64,000 nucleotides of DNA. Source: Lentzea nigeriaca. GTDB lineage: Bacteria; Actinomycetota; Actinomycetes; Mycobacteriales; Pseudonocardiaceae. The position numbers were made by a program, and so were the translations under genes. The stretch covers positions 1,178,001 to 1,242,000 of the forward strand of contig NZ_JAFBCX010000001.1 of NCBI RefSeq assembly GCF_016907955.1, written 5' to 3'. Below are positions 1-8,001 of the stretch, one piece after another. The notes under the pieces were generated by a model, which saw nothing but the letters and a program-made list of their open reading frames with translations, was not told the DNA's origin and did not search any database. The first letter of the stretch is position 1. The number at the start of each line of letters is the position of its first letter.

Positions 1-773
1 TCTGGCTGGTTCCGGTGTTCGGCCTGCTGATCGCGTCGTTGCGCGACGAGTCGGCCAACACCGCGAGCGGCTGGTGGACCGTGTTCACCAAACCCTCGGA
101 GCTGACCCTGGACAACTACGCGGACCTCGTGGCGAACCAGGCGGTGTGGCAGTCGTTCCTCAACACCTTCTACATCGCCGTTCCCGCAACGGTTCTGGTC
201 GTCGTGATGGCGTCGCTGGCGTCGTACGCGCTGTCGTGGATCGAGTTCCCCGGCCGCGAGACGCTCACGGTCGTGGTGGTCGGGCTGCTGGTGATGCCGA
301 TCCAGGTGGCGCTGATCCCGGTCGCCAAGCTGTTCGGCACGTTCGGGCTCTTCGGCACGATCACCGGCGTGGTGCTGTTCCACGTCGCGTTCGGTCTGCC
401 GTTCGCCATCTTCTTGCTGCGCAACTTCTTCACCGGCATCCCGCGCGACCTGATCGAGGCCGCGCGGATGGACGGCGCGACGGAGTGGGTGATCTTCAAA
501 CGGGTGGTGCTGCCGGTGGCCAAGCCGGCGATCGCCTCGCTGACGATCTTCCAGTTCCTCTGGGTGTGGAACGACATGCTGGTGGCGCTGGTGTTCGCGG
601 ACCAGGACTCGGCGCCGATCACCGTGGCGCTGCGGGCCCAGCTGCGCCAGTTCGGCACCAACATCGACCTGCTCGCCACGGGCGCGTTCCTCTCGATGAT
701 CGTGCCGCTCGCGGTGTTCCTGGTGTTCCAGAAGTACTTCGTTCAGGGCGTACTGGCAGGGTCGACGAAATGA
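1..773 (+). CDS. carbohydrate ABC transporter permease, MalG type (5' end outside window)
   Basis: Inner-membrane permease of a binding-protein-dependent sugar importer. The reading frame is open to the window edge and reads W-L-V-P just before the first in-frame GTG (15), so the true start lies upstream and the first membrane helix is cut. Several hydrophobic helices are visible. The EAA loop that docks on the ATPase reads EAARMDGATEWVIFKRVVLP, which is the classical MalG/CUT1 form. The C-terminus (FQKYFVQGVLAGSTK) is typical of the family. Its TGA overlaps the start of the ATPase gene (ATGA), so the two are translationally coupled. The first permease and binding protein are expected just outside the window. 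The substrate cannot be told from this part. Confidence 0.93.
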   Translation, partial: WLVPVFGLLIASLRDESANTASGWWTVFTKPSELTLDNYADLVANQAVWQSFLNTFYIAVPATVLVVVMASLASYALSWIEFPGRETLTVVVVGLLVMPIQVALIPVAKLFGTFGLFGTITGVVLFHVAFGLPFAIFLLRNFFTGIPRDLIEAARMDGATEWVIFKRVVLPVAKPAIASLTIFQFLWVWNDMLVALVFADQDSAPITVALRAQLRQFGTNIDLLATGAFLSMIVPLAVFLVFQKYFVQGVLAGSTK

Positions 774-1930
774 CCGCCGTCGCGCTGCGGGACGTGAGCC
801 TCGTCTACCCCGGCGGCACGGTCGCCGTGAAGGACGTCAGCCTCTCCGTGGCCGACGGCGAGTTCGTCGTGCTGCTCGGCCCGTCCGGCTGCGGCAAGTC
901 GAGCATTCTGCGCATGGTCGCGGGCCTGCAACGCCCGACCCGCGGCCAGGTCGTCCTCGACGGCACCCCCGCGGACGACGTGCCCGCCCGCTCGCGCGGC
1001 GTGTCGATGGTGTTCCAGGACTTCGCGTTGTACCCGCACCTGACCGTGGGGGACAACATCGGTTTCCCGCTGGACGTCAGCGGTTGTCCCCGTCCGGAGC
1101 GCACCGAGCGGATCGCCGAGGTGGCGGACGCGTTCGGTATCGGGGACCTGCTGGAACGTCGTCCTGCGGAGTTGTCCGGCGGACAACGACAGCGCGCGGC
1201 CATGGCACGGGCGATCGTGCGCGGCCCCCGCGTGCTGCTGATGGACGAGCCTCTGTCCAATTTGGACGCCGTGCTGCGTTCCGGTCTGCGAGCGGAGATC
1301 GTCGGCCTGGCGCGTTCGCTGGGTCTGACGGTGTTGTACGTGACGCACGACCAGATCGAAGCGCAGACGATGGCCGACCGGATCGCGGTGCTGCGCAACG
1401 GTGTCCTGGAGGACGAGGGCCTGCCCGACGAGGTCTACCGGCACCCCGCGACCATGCACGTGGCCGCGTTCCTCGGCAGCCCCAGGATGAGCCTGTTCAA
1501 GGCTTTCGTGCAGGTCGTCGCCGACAGCCACGTCGCCCTGCACGTCGGCGGCCAGGTGATCGACCTGCCGTGGCCGGACATGCGCGCCCGTGCCGTCGCC
1601 CACTACGACGGCGAGGACATCGCGGTGGGCGCGAGAACCGAGGCGCTGCGCCCCGCCGCACCCGGCTCGTCGGGATCGGTGCTCACGGGCCAGGTGCGCC
1701 ACCTGGAACACCACGGCCACGAGACGCTGGTGTCGGTCGACGTCGGCGCGTGGGGCGTGGAACCGACGGGCCTGCACGAACTGCGCACCGGTGAGCTCGT
1801 GCTGCGGGTGCGGCCGGACGCGCGGCCCGTGCGGGGCGAGCACGTGGGCGTGCACCTGTGCCTGGAGCAGCTGCACTTCTTCGACCTGGCCAATGGGCGG
1901 CGGATAGGGCCTCGCGGCCGCCGCCGCTGA
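770..1930 (+). CDS. sugar ABC transporter ATP-binding protein, MsiK/UgpC type
   Basis: ATPase that powers the sugar importer encoded just upstream; about 386 residues, the normal length for CUT1 ATPases with a regulatory C-terminus. Walker A is GPSGCGKSS, the Q-loop region reads MVFQDFALYPHL, the signature is LSGGQRQRAAMARA, Walker B plus D-loop is LLMDEPLSNLD, and the switch His lies in YVTHDQIEAQT. The last ~130 residues form the TOBE/OB region. The ATG at 770 overlaps the permease stop. An operon-borne ATPase is notable because many actinomycete sugar importers share one distant MsiK. The D-loop codons contain a GTCCA-N3-TGGAC palindrome (see findings). Confidence 0.95.
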   Translation: MTAVALRDVSLVYPGGTVAVKDVSLSVADGEFVVLLGPSGCGKSSILRMVAGLQRPTRGQVVLDGTPADDVPARSRGVSMVFQDFALYPHLTVGDNIGFPLDVSGCPRPERTERIAEVADAFGIGDLLERRPAELSGGQRQRAAMARAIVRGPRVLLMDEPLSNLDAVLRSGLRAEIVGLARSLGLTVLYVTHDQIEAQTMADRIAVLRNGVLEDEGLPDEVYRHPATMHVAAFLGSPRMSLFKAFVQVVADSHVALHVGGQVIDLPWPDMRARAVAHYDGEDIAVGARTEALRPAAPGSSGSVLTGQVRHLEHHGHETLVSVDVGAWGVEPTGLHELRTGELVLRVRPDARPVRGEHVGVHLCLEQLHFFDLANGRRIGPRGRRR

Positions 1931-1940
1931 AAGTGGGGGT

Positions 1941-1979
1941 GTGAAGGCCGGTTGTGCTGGTCGCGCAACCGGCCTTCAC
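1941..1979. terminator. terminator hairpin after the ABC operon
   Basis: Perfect 14-bp inverted repeat GTGAAGGCCGGTTG / CAACCGGCCTTCAC with an 11-nt loop, starting 10 bases after the ATPase stop. There is no long T-run, as is usual in actinomycetes. It may also serve the minus-strand efflux gene ending at 2116. Confidence 0.8.
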
Positions 1980-2115
1980 TTGGACAACGCCGCAGCCAGC
2001 TCGCCCGCCGTCCTCCCGCACCGCGGACGTGTCGTACCGGTCGCACTCCGCCAACGCCCGCACCCGCAAATCCCGAGCCTCCGCAGGCAGCGTCAGCGAG
2101 TTCCGAGCGCCACCA

Positions 2116-3462
2116 TCAGCGGGGAAGGGAAGTCCCCGGGATCAACGCGCCGGTGGCGAAGCACGCCACGACGAGCGTCGCCGCCGTCCAGAACGCCGCG
2201 CCGGCGCCTGAACCGAGGTACACGCTGCCGAGCAACGCCACTCCCAGCGTGCCGCCGAGCTGCTGCACGGCGTTGAGCAGACCGGCGGCTGAGCCGACCT
2301 CCTGCGGGCGCACCACGTTCAGCGCCGCGGTGAAGAACGACGAGGTGAACAAGCCGACCCCCGAGCCGACGACGAGCAACGCGACGAGCCGCGGCACAGG
2401 GCCTTCGACCGCTCCCAGCAGCCCGGCCAGCACCGCCACCAGCCCGGCGAACATGACTCGGATGCCGTACCGCGGCACGAGATGCGCCCCCGCGATCCAC
2501 GACGAGACGGCGAGGCCGATCGACCAGGGCAGCAACGTCAGTCCCGCCGCCAGCGCGTCACCGCCCTCACCCAGCTGCCGCTGCAGCACGACCACCAGCG
2601 ACACCCCGGTGGTGACGCAGAAGAACAACGTGGACGTGAGCAGCGCGGCCGGGAACACCCGGCGGGTGAACAGGCTGACCTCCACCAGCGACGTCCGGCC
2701 GCGTGCCGCCGAAACCCGTTGGTGCACCGCGAAAACAACGCAGACGACCGCACCCGCGGCGACGGACAGCCAGCCCCACGCCGTCAGGTGGATCGACTCG
2801 ACCAACGGGTAGATGATCAGCCCGATGCCGATGGCGGCCAGCAGCGTTCCCGCGGGATCGAGGCCAGGCCTGCGCGGCGCCCTGTCCTCGGCGAGCTTCG
2901 GCGCGATCGTCAGAACCAGCACGGACAAGGGCACGTTGACCAGGAACACCGACCTCCACGACGACCCGAACAGGTCCGCGTGGGTCAGCACACCGCCGAG
3001 CACCGGGCCGAGCACCGCCGACAGTCCCATGACGGGCCCGATGGTGCCCAGCGCCCTGGACAGCTCGGGACCGGCGAACAGCGCCCTGATCAAGCCGATG
3101 ACCTGCGGGATGATCAACGCGGCCGCCGCACCCTGCACAGCGCGGAACGTGATCAGCACTCCCGCCGACCACGCGAGCGAACAGGCCACCGACGCGAGCG
3201 CGAAACCGGTGACGCCGGCCGTGAAGACCCGTTTGCGCCCCCAGATGTCGCCCAGCCTGCCGCCGGTGATCAGCAGCACCGCGAACGGCAGCGTGTACGC
3301 GGCGCTGAACCACTGGATGTCCGACGCGCGACCGCCCAGGTCCGCGTGCATCGCCGGCGCCGCGACCTGCACGATGGTGGCGTCCACCAGGTTCATGGCC
3401 TCGGCGGTCAGCAACGCGCTGAGAGCGAGCCGGCGGTGGGCCGCCGCAACGGTCTCCTGCAT
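2116..3462 (-). CDS. MFS drug efflux transporter, DHA2 (EmrB/QacA) family
   Basis: Proton-driven multidrug exporter of 448 residues with about 14 hydrophobic segments, the DHA2 count. The N-terminus has the family signature around D-A-T-I-V-Q-V-A-A-P (first helix), followed by a loop 2-3 motif GGRLGDIWGRKR (motif A). A longer frame runs upstream, but I chose the ATG at 3462 because AAGGGA lies six bases in front of it and the protein then begins just before helix 1. It is the last gene of a three-gene minus-strand unit behind an RraA-like protein and an AsnC-type regulator, which probably controls it. The exported compound is unknown. Confidence 0.92.
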   Translation of the reverse strand: MQETVAAAHRRLALSALLTAEAMNLVDATIVQVAAPAMHADLGGRASDIQWFSAAYTLPFAVLLITGGRLGDIWGRKRVFTAGVTGFALASVACSLAWSAGVLITFRAVQGAAAALIIPQVIGLIRALFAGPELSRALGTIGPVMGLSAVLGPVLGGVLTHADLFGSSWRSVFLVNVPLSVLVLTIAPKLAEDRAPRRPGLDPAGTLLAAIGIGLIIYPLVESIHLTAWGWLSVAAGAVVCVVFAVHQRVSAARGRTSLVEVSLFTRRVFPAALLTSTLFFCVTTGVSLVVVLQRQLGEGGDALAAGLTLLPWSIGLAVSSWIAGAHLVPRYGIRVMFAGLVAVLAGLLGAVEGPVPRLVALLVVGSGVGLFTSSFFTAALNVVRPQEVGSAAGLLNAVQQLGGTLGVALLGSVYLGSGAGAAFWTAATLVVACFATGALIPGTSLPR

Positions 3463-3594
3463 GGAAAATCCCTTCGCTGATGATGTTCGGGCACCAGCGT
3501 CGGGACTGTGACGGCGTGGGTTCCAGCCAACGCCGGGACTTTGCGGATTCCTTCCACGCGAGGCCTTCTGCGTGTGGATTTCCCTCATCCGTGA

Positions 3595-4563
3595 TCAGGA
3601 AGGTCGTGCCGGACCCGCTGTCTTGAGCGTCCTCAGCAAGGGCGCCGTCTCGAGGGAAAGGATGCCGGCCAGCGCACCGAGCTCGTGCGTCAGATATCGG
3701 TGCAGGTCGGCGGGATCCGCGCACACCGCGGTCGCCACGAGGTTCGCCTGGCCCGTGGTGGACGCGAGGAACGCCAGCTCGACGTGCTCGGACAGCGCCG
3801 TCGCCACGTCGTGCAGGTACGAGGGCGTGACGGACATCCACAGCATCGCCTGGGTCATGGTGCCGAAGAACGCCGGATCCACCTCGACGTCGAAGAAGAT
3901 CGCCCCGCTGACCTGCAGGTCGGCGAGCCGGCGCGCGACGGTCGGCGGTGACCACCCGGTGGCCGATGCCAGCTGCGTGAGGCTCGCCCTGCCGTCGTGC
4001 CGCAGCGCGGCCACCAGATCGCCCGCGGCGGCGAGCGCTTCCCGCGCGGTCGGCGCCTCTTCCGGATCCGGCAGCTCCACGCCGAGCGACGACTGCTGCT
4101 CCTCGGTCAGCGTGCTCGCCCTGCGCCGCCACCCGATGCGGCCGCCCACGTACATGTGCAGCAGGCACTGCGCGGACACCGACGAGATGGTCGACATCCG
4201 CGGAACGTCCCGCAGCAGCAACGAAGGCGCGCCACCCGCGGTGTCCGATCGGACGATGGTGATGATCTCGGTGCCACCCGACGCCAGCTTCACCCAGGCC
4301 GTGTCCTCCCGGCGCACCAGCGCGTCCGCGAGCCGTTGTGCCGTCTGCGGACTGGCCGTCAGCCGCACCAGCCACTGCGACCACCCCGCCGGTTCCGGGT
4401 TCGGCAGGCCGACCACCCGCAGGGCGGCCTGGGCGCGCAGGCGCTGGTAGTGCCTGGCGACCGTCTGCGGCGAGGTGTCCAGCGTCGTGGCGATCTTGCT
4501 GAACGGCGCCCGCGCGTCGATCTGCAGCGCGTGGATCAGTCCCCGGTCGATGCGGTCCAGCAT
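3595..4563 (-). CDS. Lrp/AsnC family regulator with two DNA-binding/effector halves
   Basis: Transcription regulator of 322 residues, about twice the usual Lrp/AsnC length. It contains two HTH-plus-RAM units in tandem: the first HTH is near residues 3-40 (DRGLIHALQIDARAPFSKIA), the second near 190-230 (ASLTQLASATGWSPPTVARR). The duplicated form is common in actinomycetes. Its ATG overlaps the RraA-like stop codon (TGATG at 4565-4561), so it is translationally coupled to that gene. It sits 132 bases ahead of the efflux gene on the same strand and is its likely regulator. The ligand is unknown. Confidence 0.9.
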   Translation of the reverse strand: MLDRIDRGLIHALQIDARAPFSKIATTLDTSPQTVARHYQRLRAQAALRVVGLPNPEPAGWSQWLVRLTASPQTAQRLADALVRREDTAWVKLASGGTEIITIVRSDTAGGAPSLLLRDVPRMSTISSVSAQCLLHMYVGGRIGWRRRASTLTEEQQSSLGVELPDPEEAPTAREALAAAGDLVAALRHDGRASLTQLASATGWSPPTVARRLADLQVSGAIFFDVEVDPAFFGTMTQAMLWMSVTPSYLHDVATALSEHVELAFLASTTGQANLVATAVCADPADLHRYLTHELGALAGILSLETAPLLRTLKTAGPARPS

Positions 4564-5219
4564 CAGTCACGCACGCGCAGCACGGACGGTTCGCCGCGTT
4601 CGAGCGCGCCGACGTGGTCGGCGACGTTGAACGCGTCACTCAGCGTCTCGTTCCTGTCGAGCCGCTCGATCACCCCGTGCTCGGCGTTCTTGATCGCCAG
4701 CGCGGCGTCGAGGAGGGACTCGGCGCGCCGCGGGTCGACCACGACGAGGCCTTCGTCGTCGGCCAGCACCAGGTCGCCGGGGTTGACCACGACCCCGCCG
4801 CACGTCACGGGCACCTGGAGCTCCCCGAGCTGCGTCGCGGTGCCGGCGCGGGGCGTCACGAACCGGCTGTAGACGGGAAGCGCGCAGGTCTTCACGTAGC
4901 CCATGTCGCGGTAGCCACCGTCCACGACGATGCCGCCCAGCGACCGCACCAGCGCCGCCCGTGCGAACATCTCGCCGCCCAGAGCGGTCTCGCGCGCGCC
5001 GCCGTCGACGACGATCACGGCACCGGGCTCGGCCGTCTCGACCGCGCGCAGCACGGCCAGGAAGTCTTCCCGGCACCGGACCGTGAACGCGGGCCCGCAG
5101 ATCCTCCTCGTCGCGGAACGGGCGCGGATCGCGCTGTGCATGACCCTCGTGGTCCGGTCCGCGTCGCAGATGGCGGTCGTGTCGACGGCGAGAAACCGTT
5201 GGAGCAGTTCGTGGTTCAT
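4563..5219 (-). CDS. RraA-like protein / HMG-aldolase-type lyase
   Basis: Member of the RraA fold family (218 residues, normal length). Members act either as class II aldolases/decarboxylases on 4-hydroxy-4-methyl-2-oxoglutarate-like acids, or as RNase E inhibitors; actinomycete copies are usually taken to be enzymes. The family core is visible as GGEMFARAALVRSLGGIVVD followed by GGYRDMG, where the Arg-Asp pair binds substrate and metal. I chose the ATG at 5219, which starts MNHELLQRF and gives the standard length; the longer upstream frame has no family similarity. It is the first gene of the coupled unit with the AsnC-type regulator and the efflux pump. The substrate is not predictable. Confidence 0.85.
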   Translation of the reverse strand: MNHELLQRFLAVDTTAICDADRTTRVMHSAIRARSATRRICGPAFTVRCREDFLAVLRAVETAEPGAVIVVDGGARETALGGEMFARAALVRSLGGIVVDGGYRDMGYVKTCALPVYSRFVTPRAGTATQLGELQVPVTCGGVVVNPGDLVLADDEGLVVVDPRRAESLLDAALAIKNAEHGVIERLDRNETLSDAFNVADHVGALERGEPSVLRVRD

Positions 5220-5316
5220 TCGGCCTGGTTCCCTCGTGTTCGGCGAGCCGGAGATCAGCAGGAACGATCGCACACGCGGTTCCCGTTGGGGTGACTGAGG
5301 ATGTAGAAGGGAAACC

Positions 5317-6162
5317 GTGCAGTCACGGGTTCGCGGGCACGTCGTCAGGTTTGCCGGATGGCTCGTGTGTGTGATCGGCGGTTTCGGCGGTCTTGTCGCA
5401 TACGGCGTGGCACAGCAGCCAGCGAGCGTGCCGACCAAGCTGTTGTGGGTAGGCGTGGGAATGACGGGCGTGGCGACGTTCATCGGCGGCCGACGCCTGG
5501 TCGTCCGCGCCCGGCGGCACCTGGCCGACGTCCTCGGCTCCGCCGACCAGCTCGAGTCCGGTTCGTTCGTGCTCTACCTCAGAACCTTCGACGACGACGC
5601 GGCGCGACGAGCCACCCAGCACACGCATCTGTGGGACGCGGGCGGCCTGCTCCGCCTGTTCTTCCTCTCCGGCAGGACGCAGGAGGAGCAACTCGCGGTG
5701 GCCCTGCGTCCAGCGGGTGCTCTGGTGGCGGTCGGCCGCCCCGGCGAGGACCTGCCGGAGGTGGGCGCGCTCCGGCTGTACCTGCCCGACGACGCCTGGC
5801 AGACCGCGGTCCTCGACCTGATGCGGCGGGCGCGGCTCGTCGTGCTGGCCGTGGGCGGTGGCCAGGGCCTGCTGTGGGAGCTGAGCCGGGCCGTCGAACA
5901 CGTCGCACCACACCGGCTGGTGCTGTTCGTGGATCTGCTCCCGGACGGCTACGCCGAGTTCCGCGCCGCGGCCGCCGGTGTTCTGCCGCAGCTGCCGGAC
6001 CACCCGCTCACGAGCCCGTTCGTCATCCTGTTCGACACCGGCTGGACGCCCGCGGTCGCCCTGCCCGCTCGTCGTTCCGGACTGGAACGCCGCAACCAGC
6101 TCGCAGCGGACCTCACCGAGGTGCTGGGGCCCGTTTTCCACCGGTTGAACGCGCGCGACTAA
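5317..6162 (+). CDS. membrane protein with a cytoplasmic TIR-like Rossmannoid domain
   Basis: Unnamed 281-residue protein. Two membrane helices lie near residues 11-32 and 40-60, followed by a linker rich in charge and a cytoplasmic domain from about residue 90. That domain starts FVLYLRTFDDD, continues with EEQLAVALRP and VAVGRPGEDLP, and ends in a strand-helix unit RLVVLAVGGGQGLLWELSRA. The alternating strands and the late Trp-Glu resemble TIR/SLOG-type nucleotide-binding domains; this is fold impression, not proof. The GTG start has GAAGGGA upstream. It is transcribed divergently from the RraA-like gene and is followed 21 bases later by a DinB-like gene. Function is unknown. Confidence 0.7.
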   Translation: MQSRVRGHVVRFAGWLVCVIGGFGGLVAYGVAQQPASVPTKLLWVGVGMTGVATFIGGRRLVVRARRHLADVLGSADQLESGSFVLYLRTFDDDAARRATQHTHLWDAGGLLRLFFLSGRTQEEQLAVALRPAGALVAVGRPGEDLPEVGALRLYLPDDAWQTAVLDLMRRARLVVLAVGGGQGLLWELSRAVEHVAPHRLVLFVDLLPDGYAEFRAAAAGVLPQLPDHPLTSPFVILFDTGWTPAVALPARRSGLERRNQLAADLTEVLGPVFHRLNARD

Positions 6163-6183
6163 CCGACGGCGCACACTGGAGCC

Positions 6184-6696
6184 GTGGACAGGAAGGCGGT
6201 TCACGACGACATCGAGCGCACGCGGGCGACGTTCCGCGCGCTGCTGGACAGCGCCACGAACGACCAGCTCCGCCGCCGCTCGAACGGCACGCTCTGGACC
6301 AATCGGCAGCTGCTGTTCCACATGCTGCTCGGGTTCCTCGTCATGCGCGCCCTGCTGGCCCTCGCGCGCGTCGTCGCCGCGTTGCCGGACTGGGTGGGCC
6401 GAGGCTGGGCGCGGGTGCTGAACGCGGGCACGAAACCCTTCGACACCGTCAACTTCGCGGGCTCCTGGCTCGGCGGCAGCGTCATGCCGCGCGCGGCGAT
6501 GGTCGCCCTGTTCGACCGCACCGCCGCGGACCTGCACCGTCGCCTCGACCGGGAGGACGACCGCAGTCTGGCACGGGGCATGCCGTACCCGACGCGGTGG
6601 GATCCGTTCTTCCGCGAGTTCATGACGGTGGCCGACCTCTACCGCTTCCCGGTGCAGCACTTCGACTTCCACCGCGACCAGCTTTCGCTGGGCTGA
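6184..6696 (+). CDS. DinB superfamily protein
   Basis: Small 170-residue four-helix-bundle protein of the DinB/YfiT-like group, many of which bind a divalent metal and some of which are thiol-dependent transferases. A first helix with DDIERTRATFRALLDSA and a second with NRQLLFHMLLGFLVMR carry the family pattern, with a His in the second helix as a metal-ligand candidate; a further His lies in the C-terminal helix (VQHFDFHRDQLSLG). The start is a GTG at 6184 with GGAG close in front. It follows the TIR-like membrane protein by 21 bases and may share its transcript. No specific substrate can be given. Confidence 0.8.
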   Translation: MDRKAVHDDIERTRATFRALLDSATNDQLRRRSNGTLWTNRQLLFHMLLGFLVMRALLALARVVAALPDWVGRGWARVLNAGTKPFDTVNFAGSWLGGSVMPRAAMVALFDRTAADLHRRLDREDDRSLARGMPYPTRWDPFFREFMTVADLYRFPVQHFDFHRDQLSLG

Positions 6697-6765
6697 CCGA
6701 TTCCTTCAGCGGCCGCTCGGAGTCTGTTGTTTCAGGAAGCTGTTCCACGAAAAAAGGGGTAGTCG

Positions 6766-7509
6766 GTGTCCGACCTGAAAGCACACGCCGAGCTGCTGCG
6801 CGACCTCCACCACGGCAAGATGCTCGTGCTGCCTAACGCCTGGGACGAGCCCAGCGCCCACCTCGTCACCGAGATGGGTTTCCCGGTCGTGGCGACCTCG
6901 AGCGCCGCCGTCGCCGAGACGCTCGGCCACCGTGACGGCGAAAACGCGCCCTGGCAGGAGATGTTCGCGGCCGCCGCCCGGATAGCCGCCGCCGTGCCGG
7001 TCCCGGTGACGGTGGACGCGGAGGCGGGCTACGGCCTGGAGCCGGACGAGTTCGTGGCCCGGTTGCTCGAGGCCGGTGCCGTCGGCTGCAACCTGGAGGA
7101 CACCGATCACCGGGCGGGCGGCCTGGTCGACGCGGCGGCGCAGGCCGACCGGCTCGCCGGGGTGCGCGCGGCCGCCGACGCCGCCGGGGTTCCGATCGTC
7201 ATCAACGCCAGGATCGACGTCTTCCTGCCGTCCAGCCCGATTCCGGAGCCCGACCGGCTCGGCGAGGCCGTGCGGCGCAGTCGTCTCTACCGGGACGCGG
7301 GCGCGGACTGCGTTTACCCGATCGGCGGCTCGACGCGCGACACGCTCACCCGGCTGGTCGCCGACGGACCGGTCAACGGCAACACCACCGACTCGCTGGA
7401 CCTGCACGCGTTGCGGGAGCTGGGCGTGGCACGGGTGTCCTACGGCCCGCGGTTCTACCGGGGAGGTCTGGCCGCCATGCGGGACGCTCTGGAAAAGCTC
7501 GCGAGTTAG
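6766..7509 (+). CDS. isocitrate lyase / PEP mutase family protein
   Basis: TIM-barrel enzyme of 247 residues in the PEP mutase/ICL superfamily, which makes or breaks C-C or P-C bonds next to a carboxylate. Visible family blocks are the N-terminal LPNAWDEPSAHLVTEMGFP, the metal-binding DAEAGYG and the NLEDTDH stretch, with NARIDVF later in the barrel. The loop Cys of true isocitrate lyase (KKCGH) is absent, so this is the oxaloacetate-hydrolase/carboxyvinyl-carboxyphosphonate-mutase-like subgroup of unknown substrate. GTG start at 6766 with AAGGGGT in front. No phosphonate genes are nearby. Confidence 0.88.
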   Translation: MSDLKAHAELLRDLHHGKMLVLPNAWDEPSAHLVTEMGFPVVATSSAAVAETLGHRDGENAPWQEMFAAAARIAAAVPVPVTVDAEAGYGLEPDEFVARLLEAGAVGCNLEDTDHRAGGLVDAAAQADRLAGVRAAADAAGVPIVINARIDVFLPSSPIPEPDRLGEAVRRSRLYRDAGADCVYPIGGSTRDTLTRLVADGPVNGNTTDSLDLHALRELGVARVSYGPRFYRGGLAAMRDALEKLAS

Positions 7510-8001
7510 TGGTGCGACTTGGAACGTTGGCGAGGTAATTCACGCTCAGCAGGGCACCTCGCGGCACCGCCCCCACGCCCCCGTACAACCAGTACGAAGG
7601 CGTGGGGGCTGCACCACGATGTCACCCGTCTGACCGCAAATTCCCCGGGCACCATTCCGCGCCACACCACTGGTAGAGCGTCGCAGCTATCTCTTGGGAT
7701 GTGATAGTGAGAGTGATGCCGGCAGGCAGCCGCGTTTCGATCATGAAGATCGCGCTCTCCTGGCTGCCAGCTGCACGGTTGGCAGCAGTTGGAGTGATCA
7801 GCGAACGTTTGCGTCAGCATTTCTCTACCGCCATCTCGGCAGCGGACGTGCATGAGAACGCGACCATCCGGGCTTTCGGAGACGAGCACCAGACCGCCCC
7901 TGCCCGACTCAACGGAGCACAACCAAGCCGCGACGCTCTACTAGCGATTCCTTTCGCCGGTCGCCGGAGTCCAATGAGAAGGTGACGACGAGGAGGGTGC
8001 C
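7510..8001. other. 492-bp intergenic region without a convincing gene
   Basis: The region holds a strong terminator hairpin (7569-7609) after the PEP-mutase-like gene and then about 390 bases leading to the sigma factor gene. One 94-codon frame (7701-7985) has no recognisable protein and poor codon character. An imperfect inverted repeat built on GGCAGGCAGC and GCTGCCAGC lies around 7720-7775. The sigma-factor promoter must be here but I cannot place it. Confidence 0.6.
7569..7609. terminator. terminator hairpin after the PEP-mutase-like gene
   Basis: Perfect 11-bp stem GCCCCCACGCC / GGCGTGGGGGC. A second inner stem CGTAC / GTACG is nested in the 19-nt loop. It lies 60 bases after the stop codon. 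Confidence 0.75.

Noticed and set aside
74-769. Long open frame joined to the front of the ABC ATPase gene
   Set aside because: It is the permease gene read in another frame (Arg/Gly/Pro-rich shadow). The real ATPase start is the ATG at 770.
7701-7985. 94-codon frame before the sigma factor gene
   Set aside because: No recognisable family, weak start, and composition unlike neighbouring genes.
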